Shown here piece after piece: positions 1 to 13,264 of a DNA stretch of 58,000 bases (position 1 is the stretch's first letter; every line of letters starts with the position of its first letter). The DNA lies in NCBI GenBank assembly GCA_014529385.2, contig CM043953.1, positions 112,102,549-112,160,548 on the forward strand, in the 5' to 3' direction. A program made the translations under genes and the position numbers. The notes below the pieces were generated by a model. The model was given only the letters and a program-made list of their open reading frames with translations. It was not told the DNA's origin and did no database searches. Origin of the DNA: Adiantum capillus-veneris. Taxonomy: Eukaryota; Streptophyta; Polypodiopsida; Polypodiales; Pteridaceae.

Positions 1-1995
1 CATTCCTCGGTCAATAGCACACCACTTGGGCTGTTTAGCCTGGGGTTTGGCGTACAAGTTAATCTTTTTTAGCACTTCATCTACAAGCTTCTCTTGGTTT
101 ATAGCCACTTCTCGTTTCGGTGCTGTCTTATAAGACTTGCTTCCACTTTGCTGTGAAGATGAATCATCGTCAAGGTCCTTGAACTCCCCCTCTTTGTAGA
201 CCGCACAATTGTCCACCAGGTAAAGAGCCTCCTTGGTCAACTCATTCAACGTCGTGCTCCTCTTCATATGTAAGTCTTTCTGGAGATCGGCATTCCTTAG
301 TCCTTGGATGAATATCAGCATAAGTCTGGACTGGTTTGGCAGTTCTTCAACAGGACAGAACTTAACATATCTTTTTAGTCTTAGGGCTGCCTTTCGTACG
401 GACTCTCCATCTTTCTATTTGAATTTATGGATTTGTGAGACGGTATTATGAGCTATCCCCCTTTGTGAGAATTCCTTGATAAACTCGTCAAACACTTCCT
501 CCATAGACTCAAAGTCTCTACGCCCTACAAAGTCAAACCAAGTGGTAGCATCATCCTCTAGGGTTAGTCCAAACCCTGCAAATTGGGTAGGGAAGTCTAA
601 CACCTCTTCCGCTCTAATTACACGCACAAAGGCCGCTACATGATCTCTTGGGTCTCTGCTTCTTGTGTATTTCTTGTTTACCCATTTTTGCACTTGAGAA
701 GGTCTAATTCTCCGATGGTCTACAAACCTCACCATTGGGTCTCCACGTCCTAATCGATATACCTTCTCAGGTCTTTTGTAATAGGCCGGTTCCTCTCCCA
801 GTGGTGCTCCTAAGCCATAATTTCTAACGGGTCTCGCTTGAGGTGGTTCATCTCTTCGAACTCGTTCTATGGGTGGTACTCCAGGCTCCGTTGACCCTTG
901 AGTCTTTGGCTTACTTTCTCCTTGATACCTTGAATAGAGTGGTGGTTATTGCAAATCCCTTAGCCGTCATGCGGCCTGATAACCATCTCGGTTTCGATCT
1001 TGTTCCATTGTAGCACTCTGTCGAAGCCATGCCTGCAATGATGGCTGGTTTTCTGGTTGGTTTATGTTGTTGAATGCTTGCGATCGGGTGGAATGTGAGG
1101 TAGCGTCATACTCATCTGAAAAAGGATTCGTTGACTTTCTTGGGGTGTAGATGGCTCTTGGCACTTCTTCAGGGGCATATGCTGATACTCCTAGACTTGT
1201 GGCCCTTTCTACCTCCTCTGGAAGAATACATTGGTATTCTCGCCCGTATCTATCAACAAAAACTATACCCTTCCCCATAGCAGTTTCATAAGAGAATAAG
1301 TAAAGAACCTTGTTTTTTCTTGATTAGTTTACGTATGGTTCTTTTCTACGAAAGTAAGAGACTATACCCTCACTCTCATGCTTGTAGATTCCCGTGCTCT
1401 CGTTATAAGTTGGAACCCTGGTTGTTTTCTTATCATACATAAAAATAGCTCCGGGTCGATCAATGTTTGGTTGCGGTTCTTGAGCTTCTGAAACCTTTTT
1501 CCCTTCCGCCACATTATCTCCATATCTTTTGTAATCTTCAGAGTTACTAACTATCGAATAGTGGTCCCCCTTTTTGTCTCGGAATCTATCTCCATCATCA
1601 TAGAATCGGATTATCTCCAATCTCTGAGCTGGCCTCTCTTTGATACAAATGCACTTGCGTCCTCGATAGTCAGAATAGACTAGGGCTCCCCTCGAGTTTG
1701 TTCCCTCTAAGAAGATCACAGTGAGCTTGGAATCATTCAAAGGATTCAAGGAGGTGCTTCCTCCTGGCATTGGTCCGTCGTACGTGAAACCTCCTGGCTG
1801 TTGACTACCCTTCATGAAGAAAGATTTTTCTGACGAAGTGTCAGTATCACTACCTTCTTCAATAATCGGTGATAGCGGATCTAGCCTTGCCTGAGTTACA
1901 CTCTCTTCGATGGACACTAAGCTACCTTGGTCACCTGCCACCTTCTGGTCTCTAATAATGTATCTTCCTGATCTTAAATTCATTAAACTTATCAA
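1..1995 (-). pseudogene. Gypsy retrotransposon gag, partial, one frame with four stops
   Basis: The start at 1995 opens with a Leu-Arg-Ser-Gly-Arg motif typical of plant Gypsy Gag N-termini. The core at about 735-250 has the Retrotrans_gag pattern: a PRDHVAAFVRVIRAEEV stretch, a DDATTWFDF stretch, then a helical segment around ESVRKAALRLKRYV. Gag packages element RNA into virus-like particles in the cytoplasm. The whole span reads in a single frame with no frameshift, broken only by stops at 1324-1326 (TAA), 967-969 (TGA), 946-948 (TAA) and 415-417 (TAG). The frame is open at the left edge, so zinc knuckle, protease and pol would lie outside the window. The family assignment is inferred from the pattern; subfamily is not determinable here. 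Confidence 0.8.
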
Positions 1996-2943
1996 TGCAA
2001 TTTATCACAAATCCAACCACTCACCTGGCAAAGGATCAGTCTCTGCACAACTTCTTGCTTTGTTGCTGAAGATACCTGTACACAAGCGTTTAATTTCGGC
2101 AATCGATTCGAAGAATTTATCTGCTAGAGGTTATCTTAGTAATGATTGGTATAACTGGAGAGTTAATCTTAACCACTATTGCATTTTTATACACCGTTGA
2201 TGTGCTGGATTAGGTCTGCTAATCTGAAACTGTACTTCCCTCGAATGTTGGTCAATTTATGCGAAAAAGTCTGAATTCAGTCTCGGCTCCGTCAAATGGA
2301 CAAACAAGGTCCAAACTTACTTTTGAAAGAAGTTCTGGAACCCTTAAGCCAATTGGAATCTCACTGTCTATGCCCAGTCAAATTTTCTCCTCAGTAGGCC
2401 CCAATAGACGTCCTACGCGTAGGATGTCTCTTGCTTTGTTTTGCCTAGTTTTTTGCACTATGGTTTCCCCTTGAAGTGTTGAGCCCACATCTGTTTTTAC
2501 TTATGATTTGGACACCTATAGCTAGTCAATGAGTCAGAAATCTATTCCGACTGGCTGTTGCTGATCAAGATCTGTCTAATCAACTCCAATTTGGACCAAA
2601 ATTGACTAGGAGGCTTGCCTTAGGCTATACAACACCTTGCTATGCTCACTATCAAAGTATGGCTTCAATTTCTAGCTTTAGACATCCTACGCGTAGGATG
2701 TCTTTTCCATCAGAATGGCTTAAAACTCAAAGCACAGGCTCCCCTTGAGTTGCTGATCACTTTGGTATACTCAAAATTTGGTTTGGAGTCCAAAATCACA
2801 CAAAAGACATCCTACGCGTAGAATGTCTTTTTGGCTTGTTTGACCTCAGACTTGTCCCACAGTTTCCCCTTGATGTCAGTAACCCAGAGGTATGTTTAGA
2901 TTTTGGTTTGGATTTCAAAAGTCCCAAATTTTAGTTGTTCTTT
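1996..2943. other. Non-coding flank of the gag remnant (leader or LTR candidate)
   Basis: No credible coding sequence is visible. Its place upstream of the minus-strand gag makes it the expected position of a 5' leader and LTR, but I found no convincing primer-binding site (TGGTATC-type) or TG/CA LTR boundary. It holds the three palindromic repeats described separately. The right border is the abrupt start of Copia coding sequence at about 2944. Confidence 0.4.
2406..2828. repeat. Three copies of a 24-bp palindrome centred on ACGCGT
   Basis: Copies lie at 2406-2429, 2680-2703 and 2805-2828. The middle copy is a perfect 24-bp palindrome (arm AGACATCCT, centre ACGCGT); the outer two each carry one mismatch. 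Each copy is followed some 45-60 bp later by a CCCCTTGA motif, which suggests diverged repeat units rather than isolated palindromes. No coding sequence overlaps. Confidence 0.85.
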
Positions 2944-3845
2944 GTGGAGAATGAAACAGGTACAAAGGTTAACTGCCTCAGATCCGACAATGGAGGTGAA
3001 TATTGCAGCCAAGATTTTGTGCTAGCAATGGCATTCGGAGGCAAAGGACAACCCCAAGGAAACCTCAAAAAAATGGGATTTCGGAACGGATGAACGGGAC
3101 CATCATGGAGCGAGCACGAAGCATGCGGCTACATGCTGGCCTACCGCTTGAGCTTTGGGTGGAAGCTGTAAGTACGCCTGTGTACTTAATCAATCGGTCA
3201 CCCTCAACGGCATTGGATGGGGGAGTTCCAGAAGAGGCATGGACAGGTAAACCGGTGAATTATGCATTTCTCAAAGTGTTTGGTGTGAGGCTTTCATGCA
3301 CATAGATAGAAGCCTAAGATGAAAGCTAGATGCAAAGTCCAAAAGTGTTTCTTCATTGGCTATGGAGAAGGTGACTTTGGGTATCACCTATGGAATCCTG
3401 AAGATGGTAAAATCTTAAGGAGTAGGGATGTATTTTTTAATGAACAAAATATGTACAAAGATTAATAATTTACTTGGAAAGAAATCAAACAAAAGAAACA
3501 AGTGATGAGTACATGGAGCTTGAGGAGGGTGAAGACTCAAGGACTGCAAACGATGACAATGTGCAACAACGTCAACCAAATGAGGAGCCTCAACCTATTC
3601 CCTGAGGATCTACAAGAGCAATTAGACCTCCAAAAAAGTTTGTTCCTTCCTTCAACCATCTCTTGATCTCAGATTTTGGAGAGCCGGAATCATACGAAGA
3701 AGATACGCAACATGAATCCAAAGAAGAATGGACGAAGAGCATGCAAGTGGAGATGGACTCACTACATCGCAACCAAACATGGGAATTGGTTGAGTTGCCT
3801 AAAGGTAAGTGGGCACTTCAAAACAAATGGGTGTACAAGGTGAAT
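2944..3845 (+). pseudogene. Copia retrotransposon pol fragment (integrase to RT start)
   Basis: The fragment begins inside the integrase core with an ENETGTKV then RSDNGGEY motif, the second catalytic Asp region of Copia integrases. After a frameshift near 3000 the third catalytic region follows (KNGISERMNGTIMERARSM), then LPLELWVEAV and YLINRSPSTALDG. In other frames come the FIGYGEGDFGYHLW stretch of the integrase C-terminus, an acidic spacer, and the start of the RT domain (ESKEEWTKSMQVEMDSL, NQTWELVELPKGK, NKWVYKV). It stops there, so the RT catalytic motifs and RNase H are missing, as are the protease and gag. At least two frameshifts and several stops make it a dead, truncated copy. Confidence 0.9.
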
Positions 3846-4184
3846 TCATCCCCTTCAAGCCCTTTCCTTATGTCACGTGGCAGGGGCCTCCAAGGTGCAT
3901 TAGATATAGTCGAAGAAATTTGTAGGTGGGATTACACTACACCTAGGTTTTTCTCGACCACTCAGGGTATACAATAGTTTTTTGCTATTATTCAATAGGC
4001 CCTTATCTATACTCTTTATAATGGAGCTTGCAAAAATTAGAGGAAGGAGAGGGTCTCCACGTGTCGTCGCCTGGTTGATTTGCATGGCATGTTGGATCAA
4101 CACCAGAATTGAGGTGTTGAGTCCCTAAATTCTTTCCCAATGCCTTGAAATAGTCACAATCTTACACTTGAGATTGTGTTAACT

Positions 4185-4186
<2 letters not shown>
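3846..4186. other. No gene seen
   Basis: Unique-looking sequence between the truncated Copia fragment and the first microsatellite. I see no domain, repeat end or RNA gene. Confidence 0.5.
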
Positions 4187-6485
<2,299 letters not shown>

Positions 6486-6489
6486 TGCT

Positions 6490-8965
6490 CGGGCTGCTTT
6501 GAAATGTTCAACAGTGATCAAGCAAACACAATGATATATGTAAGAGAAAGAGGGAAGGGGGAGGGGGTGATTGTTGCACTAATACCTTCTTACAAATCTG
6601 TCATGACGAGTGAAAGTGAGATTAGTATTTGTTCAACATAGCTTGAGTAAATTACACCACAACACATCACAAGAACAACCACCCCAATCACTCTCTTAAA
6701 GCCAGGGGAGTCCTCTCCACCCTGTCGCCCTCTTACAGTATGTGGGATTTATGGCTAAATTGATGACAACACCCAGAGACAAGCTATCAAGAACTTTTAT
6801 AAAAAAAACCAAGACACTTACACATCATTGTTGTCCATTACTTTACGTTGGAAGAGAGACAAAGTATCCAAGCTTACTCCAAATCCACCCTCCTTGATTC
6901 AGCAAATGTTGGACTTACACTAGAAATGATAGATTTCCTACTCTCAATTGAATGATCACTCTCTCTTACAATGGCATCGAGTTCCCTTGCTAATCACCCC
7001 TAATACAACACATGCATATGCATAAGACAATGAGCTTCCACTCAAGAGCTCCTTCTAGAGAGGTTGAGCTTGGATTCTCAAGCTATAGCATAGTGCTCTT
7101 GCTTATGGCTCCCCCCTTTTTTGTGCTAGCTACACCCTCCTTTTATAGCAATTTTGAGGGCTAGCGTTACTCCTCTAACCATGGTTGGGTTAGATTTTCA
7201 GCACTTATCTAATTTCTTTTGCTTGGAATTATCAAGAAGTTGGTGGGGATAGATGAAGAAGAGAGAGAGGAGAGAAGTGGAGGTGATAGGAGTTTTCATA
7301 GTAGGTTAGTGTCAGTAAATTAGTAGAGTTAGTATTTTTATTAATTTACAAATGGAATTGGATATTTACAATGGAAGTATCCAAGTAGGATACAAATAAG
7401 GAAGAAAAAACTCTTGATAGGTAAGAAAATATGGATTTCTTACAATGTTGATGCTCCAAGTGTCTTGAGTAGGGTCATGTTTGACGCTTGTTGACGGTCC
7501 ACTAGCTTTGATGGTACATTTTTTTTCCACTCTTGACCTTCCTTGAGAGCCAAGGTAAGTGAACATGAGTAATCAATCACCATGATGCTGTCTTTCAAGA
7601 GAAGAGGCTGAATTTTGTGGTTTTCTTCATAGATATGGGTAATATGGAAGAGGAAAAATGAAACTAGGTGGTCAATTTTGGAATGGAAGTGTGTGTAGGA
7701 GACATGAGTTCACCATGGTTTCTCTTATTCTTCAAGGTTGAGAAGAAGGTGAGTAGGGTGCAGAGAGGAGTGGTGAGAGAGGTGGGGATGATGAGTGGAG
7801 AAGTGTGTGTGAAAGAGGAAAATGATAAAGTGGACAAGGGAGTGTGGCTGCATAGCATGAGCAAACTAGGGTCCACCAATAAAATCATAGCTCACAGCTC
7901 ATAGCTCAAAAAAATATGAAAAAATTTGAGGTAAAAATTCAGCCCACGAGCTACAACTTTTTTTGTGTATCACCTTTTCAAATTCGGGGAGCATGTGATC
8001 TTTAAAAATTCATCAAAACTGACTGTTTTTTCCACTGCACAAAGTCCTTGTGAGGTCCTTCTTTGGATGATTCTTTTGAATACCTCCAAGAGTGAGCTCC
8101 CCATGGTGCATGCATGCATTCCACATATCCTTGACCTTATTTGGTAGGTCTATAATTGAAGATATTGTTGAGATCATGATATAAGTGAATAGTACAACTA
8201 AGAAAATAAAATATTGAGGGGTCTAAAAAAAATATGTACATGTCAAATATAAATAATATAGGTGAAAAAAGTATAAAGGGGTCAAAATAAATCTCTCTCA
8301 TTATAAGTCTACCATAAAAAGATGAATATTTTTGGTGGTCTAATTTATGAGAGTAATAGGGAATACATGTAGGAAGGAAAAAATGACAATAGTGAAAAAA
8401 TATACACATAAATAGAACTAGTTTTTTTTTTTTTTTTTTGGGATGGAGTTACACCAAAAATAACAGAAGCTTGCATGAAATTATTTTTATATGGAATAAA
8501 GAGTATGCAAAATGGTAAGAAAAAATGTGGTAATGGTCAGTCAATGTACATGGCATAAATAACACACACCTAAGTATAAATATTTAAATAATTATGAAAA
8601 ATCCTTTTATTTAAGCCCTATATACAATAAAATATTTACACACAAATGGGACATAATATACTTATATTTTTTTATTTTTTTGGCTCAACTAGCCCAGTGA
8701 CTAGCTAATTAAGGGTTTTTAAGAAGATATGAGAAAAGTCCCTTAACTCACACACACCTATATACAATGAAATGGTAGGGATAGCCACAGTGTTTGGATG
8801 ATTTTGGTAGGGTGGGTTAACTCACTATGGCAATTACAAAGAGCCGAAAAACGGCTATCACTAACTTGCTAGAGTGATTCCAAGGACTATAGTTCTATTC
8901 TCCTCACACGTGAGTGAGAAGACAGACATACACACACACATCCCCTCCCCCTACCTATATATGAC
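6490..8965. other. No recognisable gene; AT-rich, low-complexity patches
   Basis: The stretch has A/T-rich segments, a purine-rich run at about 6543-6568 (GGGAAGGGGGAGGGGG type), and a short poly-T at about 8422-8438. I could not recognise a protein domain, a TE end pair or an RNA gene. The purine run just before a TGTTGCAC could be a polypurine tract, but no partner LTR is visible. Confidence 0.4.
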
Positions 8966-8968
8966 TCC

Positions 8969-9004
8969 GTGTGTGTGTGTGTGTGTGTGAGACAGAGAGA
9001 GAGA
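8969..9004. repeat. (GT)n(GA)n microsatellite
   Basis: About 20 bp of GT repeats followed directly by an interrupted GA run, in the same GT-then-GA order as the cluster at 4.2-6.5 kb. Confidence 0.9.
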
Positions 9005-9468
9005 TCTCCAATTGCCATGATTTTCTTGGCCGCAACAACGTGCTGGTCACATACTAGTGATTATGATATCGACCTCCAAAGAATCCAAAATTGTTAATGA
9101 ACACAGACGAACATTTGCACACAAAAAAACACTTAAGCACGTCATGCTACCAATCTATGATGAATATTTTGTAGTAGAATTGATGGGAAATTCCATGTCC
9201 ATTGGGGCCACCTACCTTGTGAGTGACTTGGCAAAAGAAGAATCTTTTTTTTTTCATAAGCGCGGTGAATTTATTTTAAAAAGAATTAAAGGATAGAATC
9301 TCGGACCTGAATTGACATTTTGCTTGCCCTAAATTTACCGAATTCTTCGAATTTCTTACGCGTGCATCCATGGCCCTATTCGCCCATAGTTGCAAGATGC
9401 ACCCTCGCCCTTGATCCCCTCAATATTTTGGCGTGTCCTATGGAGAGGAAGACAACATCTTCTTTCCC

Positions 9469-9502
<34 letters not shown>

Positions 9503-10131
9503 TTGTATCTTGGTAAAGTATCAAGTAAAAATCCATGCCTTGAAATAAAAAAGTGGACCTTACCTTGAAATGGGGCTTTATGAATGTAGACTCAGAGTAA
9601 ACAAACCATAATAGTCAATCGATGAGTCATGACTTACACCCCTTAGCTTTGAATTCTCAGCCTTCTTGATAGAAAACCCATTAAACTTGGAAACGGCCAC
9701 CCTTTTGACCCTTGACGTCTGAGGTGACGAGTCAATTCTTTGTTGTGATTGTTGGTTCGTGATTCAATAAGGAATCTTCATATGAATAAGACAGAACAAC
9801 AATGGTGGCAAGTGTTGACAGGAGACCAACAACTTTAGGGCCTAGGCGAGAGTTATCTATCTGTTGAAATATAACTTTATCAGATATCTACCTTCTCGCG
9901 TTAAATTTCAGCTTCAAATGACCAACTGTGACTTTCATTTTTTGGCCTGCCCAAAGGGCCAAGGCCATAGTGATGTGTTCCCTTTTTCTTAGTGAAAAAT
10001 GTCACATGTATTTTAAAAATAAAAGTAAGAAATAAAAATAGTCTATACGTTTTTTAGTGCTTCTTGAGAGGATAGGTTCATTGAGTTGGGTGTCTTTTGA
10101 GTGGATCTCGAGATGAAGGTTTAGGTGTCTG
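9005..10131. other. No recognisable gene
   Basis: Contains the cytosine homopolymer at 9470-9502. Small open frames exist, one of which encodes a proline run from the C tract, but none resembles a known family. Confidence 0.4.
9470..9502. repeat. 33-nt poly-C / poly-G homopolymer
   Basis: An uninterrupted run of 33 C on the + strand, preceded by a TTTCCCT transition. Such a run can form i-motif or G-quadruplex structures, and its exact length is prone to sequencing or assembly error. Confidence 0.9.
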
Positions 10132-10136
10132 GTCAA

Positions 10137-10296
10137 TGTTGAACCGGAGGGAGAGAGCACATGTAGACGAGAGGAGAGAGAGATGACACCAGCATGTACA
10201 AGCCCCAAAGTGTGTAGAATACTCACACAGATGATGTATATATAGAGGGGACCCGATTTCTATATATGGAGCTCGTGCTATATATAGAGCTCAACA
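10137..10296 (-). repeat. 3' LTR of the TRIM-like element
   Basis: 160 bp, TGTTGA...TCAACA, with TATATATAG-type TATA candidates near one end. The GTCAA target duplication lies directly to its left and the purine tract directly to its right. Confidence 0.9.
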
Positions 10297-10305
10297 CCCC
10301 CACTC
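10297..10305 (-). promoter_or_regulatory. Polypurine tract of the TRIM-like element
   Basis: Reads GAGTGGGGG on the minus strand, immediately before the LTR TG. This is the position and composition of the plus-strand primer of Copia elements, and it sets the orientation as minus. Confidence 0.65.
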
Positions 10306-10739
10306 AAATAAGGGTCCCTAACTGTGGATGAAAAAACCCTTGGGGGACTCAAGGGAAAAACCCACAGCTCTATATACACACACCGTTATATTAAAAATAT
10401 CATTGAATTTACAAAGAATGATTAAGAGGAGCTACATCACTCGTACCAAGTACAACAATGGCCTTTAAAGGCTCAAGAGAGAGATATCTTTGTGTAGAAT
10501 GCCAACATCTGCTCACCAAAAATGTCTTCATAAACTTCTTTATTCTGCCATAATCTCTTCACCAAAAAATGTTTTGATAAACTTTAACTTTTGGTCATAC
10601 CTACAAATATCATAAACTCAAGAAATACAATCGAGAAAATCTTAGCAATGTCAATGAAAATAATCACAATCAAAATGTCATAAGAGACTGTTTGCAATGT
10701 TGTCCTTTTGATAACATAACAATGGATAGTACATATATA

Positions 10740-11700
10740 CATGACATGAAATGATGTCCATACAATATTCAAGAAAATGGCCATAACAATGATGCCATGA
10801 CGATGAGATGGCCCATATGCATGTATAACAAAATAGGAGTATATGTGTGCACATATGTAAATATAACGAGATGATCTCCATACGATATTCAAGACAATGG
10901 CCACAACAATGATGGCATGACGATTGATAATGTCCGCGACGATATTCATAACGATGACCATAGTAATGATGACATGAGGATGACGATGTCCAAGATGATA
11001 TTGAAGACAATGGCCATAACAATGATGGCATGACGATCAGATAGCACATATGTATATATAACAAAATAAGAATGTATGTGTGCACATAAATACATGACAC
11101 AAGATGATGTCCGAGCAAGTATTCATAACAATGACCTTAGTAATGACGGCATGTTGATGACGATGTCCAAGACAATATTCATAACAATGGCCATAACAAT
11201 GATGGCATGCCAATTGATAATGTCCGTGACAATATTCAAGAAAATGGCCACAACAATGACCATAGTAATGACGGCATGACGATGACGATGTTCGAGATGA
11301 TATTCATAACAATGGGCACAACAATGATGGCATGAGGATGACGATGTCCGAGACAATATTTATAACAATGGCCATTACAATGATGGCATGAAGATTGATA
11401 ATGTCCGTGAGGGTATTCATAATAGTGACCATAGTAATTATGACATGAGGATGACGATGTCGGAGATTCAAGACAATGGCCATAACAATGATGGCGTGAC
11501 AATCAGATAGCACATATGTATAACAAAATAAGAATGTATGTGTGCACATAAATAAATGACACACGATGATGTCCGAGAAGATATTCATAACAATCACCAT
11601 AGTAATGATGGCATGCCAATGACGATATTCATATCAATGGGCACAACAATGATGGCATGACGATGACGATGTTCGAGATGATACTCATAAGTATTTCCAT
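10740..11700. repeat. 58-bp minisatellite with 233-bp higher-order period
   Basis: A monomer of about 57-58 bp with the core CAATGGCCATAACAATGATGG recurs at roughly 10895, 10953, 11010, 11128, 11186, 11311, 11366, 11425, 11474, 11590 and 11635. A distinct variant with AGATAGCACATATGTATA starts at 10806, 11039 and 11505, spacings of 233 and 466 (2 x 233), which is a higher-order unit of about four monomers. Overlapping open frames rich in His, Cys and Ile on the minus strand follow from the repeat and are not proposed as genes. Confidence 0.85.
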
Positions 11701-12801
11701 GAAAATAAGTTTTCAAGTGGCAAGATGATGCATTCAACTCTATAGAATGATCATCAAGGCACAAAATCGAGTAAATTACTCCATCAAACTCTCCAATATT
11801 GGTCATGTCACTACATGAGCATCATAAATTGAAGTTAAAATATTCAACACAATGTCTAGCAATTCATGATATGAAGCACTAATATTAAAATCCATGGGCA
11901 TTCCATGGGATCAAAGTCAATTAAAATCGCTCCCTTGACAAATAGGTGTTATAGAACATTGATGGGTGCAATTCATTTGAACCTTGGAGGTGCACCTCAA
12001 GGGCTTGCAGGCACCAGAAAAACAAAAACCACGAAGGACCTTGCTGAGGTATGGATTGTAGAGTTGTGTCTTATGGACGGGGTCCTAGAAATCTGCTTCA
12101 TTTTATGAGTTTCAATTTGTGCTGCAGTATTTACATGCAGACACACTCAAGTATACACTATTTTATGTAAGGTCCTTGACTCATTAGGTCGCAGCTTGGA
12201 TGTGATGGCTGAAGACATCATTGCGGATAGTTTATGTCTAAGGTCTTGATGGGGACTAAGATGTAGATTGCAATGATTAATGTGGTCTTTTAGTGATGTG
12301 ATGCATGCTCTATGGTGGTAGCATTGTGTGTATGGATAATCAAAGAGCATGTTTGTACGATGTCAGTGTCTGTTTAGGTGATGTCAGCCCATGGTTTATC
12401 GAGTAAGTTGGTCTCTACTCTCACGAGAGTAACGTCTAGCTTCCATGGCTTTGACTTCAATGGTGATGAGGAATGTCATATTTGGTTTATTCATGAGTAA
12501 GTTGGTCTTGGTGCTGACTGTAGGCTCAAGTTTGTGAGAAGAGGTTGCAGTTTGCAAATCATATAGTTTCTTTCATTATATTTTGATTGAGATTATAGAC
12601 TGAGATTTGATTGAACAGGCCCTTGAAAATCATGTAGACAGAAAATTGTGGGGGTTACGTTCTTAAAGCTCTTGTGTCATATGTGAGGCTTATGTTTCTA
12701 GCTGGACTTTATGAATTTGTAAACCATAGATTTTCTTTCATTATATCTTTGATTGACATTGTAGAATTAGATTGACTGAATAGGCCTCATGTGGACAAAA
12801 T
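11700..12801. other. Rest of the TRIM-like interior
   Basis: No retroviral domain is seen. A short + strand open frame at 11905-12105 includes [14 protein letters not shown], possibly a captured host exon, but I cannot name it. The stretch also holds the 164-bp-spaced duplication described separately. Confidence 0.4.
12571..12800. repeat. Diverged direct duplication, spacing 164 bp
   Basis: The segment from 12571 (TTTCATTATATTTTGATTGA) to about 12640 is echoed from 12735 (TTTCATTATATCTTTGATTG) to about 12800, including the AATAGGCC / AACAGGCC and GTAGACA / GTGGACA matches. The second copy ends at the LTR border. Confidence 0.7.
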
Positions 12802-12961
12802 TGTTGAACCGAAGGGAGAGAGCACATGTAGACGAGAGGAGAGAGAGATGACACCAGCATGTACAAGCCCCAAAGTGTGTAGAATACTCACACAGATGAT
12901 GTATATATAGAGGGGACCCAATTTCTATATATGGAGCTCGTGCTATATATAGAGCTCAACA
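12802..12961 (-). repeat. 5' LTR of the TRIM-like element
   Basis: 160-bp partner of the repeat at 10137-10296, followed on the right by the GTCAA target duplication at 12962-12966. Confidence 0.9.
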
Positions 12962-13264
12962 GTCAAGACTAGTTGTTGCAAGTTGGAAGGCTTAAATGAT
13001 GTTGGTGAGACACCATATAATGAGTGGAGCTCTTTCATTCTTCTCTCTTTTGCAGTGGAGACTCCTTGAGCTCCGTGGAGGGTGCTCTCATTGCTTATAG
13101 GACTAATGAAACCCTAGCAAGCCTTTGTGTTGGGGAGTGGGAGTGGGTAGCGTGTAGGTTGCGTGGTTCAAGCCGCCGGTCTATAACGTTTCTTGGATCT
13201 GTTTCGATGTTGTGTGTGGCTTGCCTCTGCGCGGTCTTGTGTTGCTCTGCTTTGTCGTCCTGCT

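Larger units (their letters stand above)
10132..12966 (-). mobile_element. Intact young TRIM-like (non-autonomous Copia-type) LTR element
   Basis: Two 160-bp direct repeats lie at 10137-10296 and 12802-12961. Each begins TGTTGA and ends TCAACA, and the whole is flanked by an identical 5-bp duplication GTCAA (10132-10136 and 12962-12966). By eye the repeats differ at only two positions, both G/A. On the minus strand a purine tract GAGTGGGGG (10297-10305) abuts the TG of the left repeat, as a polypurine tract abuts a 3' LTR. A GGGTTTTTCCCTTGAG stretch just before it recalls plant Copia 3' regions. Orientation is therefore inferred as minus. No gag or pol is present; the interior is largely a minisatellite. 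I see no clear primer-binding site at 12801 and below. It must rely on proteins from another element. Confidence 0.88.

Noticed and set aside
6543-6600. Polypurine-like run before TGTTGCACTAATACC as an LTR start
   Set aside because: No second copy of the following sequence and no PBS or CA terminus was found.
9057-9296. 79-codon frame as a gene
   Set aside because: No homology pattern, no promoter or splice context, and lies in gene-free sequence.
9320-9568. 82-codon frame with a poly-proline run
   Set aside because: The prolines come from the 33-nt C homopolymer; no further support.
10740-11700. CRISPR-like array
   Set aside because: Monomers are continuous with diverged repeats and no unique spacers, in a eukaryotic context.
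10584-11806. Overlapping minus-strand open frames rich in His, Cys, Ser and Ile
   Set aside because: They follow the 58-bp minisatellite in several frames at once, so the open frames come from the repeat composition.
11905-12105. Possible bisphosphatase-like fragment (NLGGAPQG)
   Set aside because: One short motif is not enough to name a family; kept only as an unnamed open frame.
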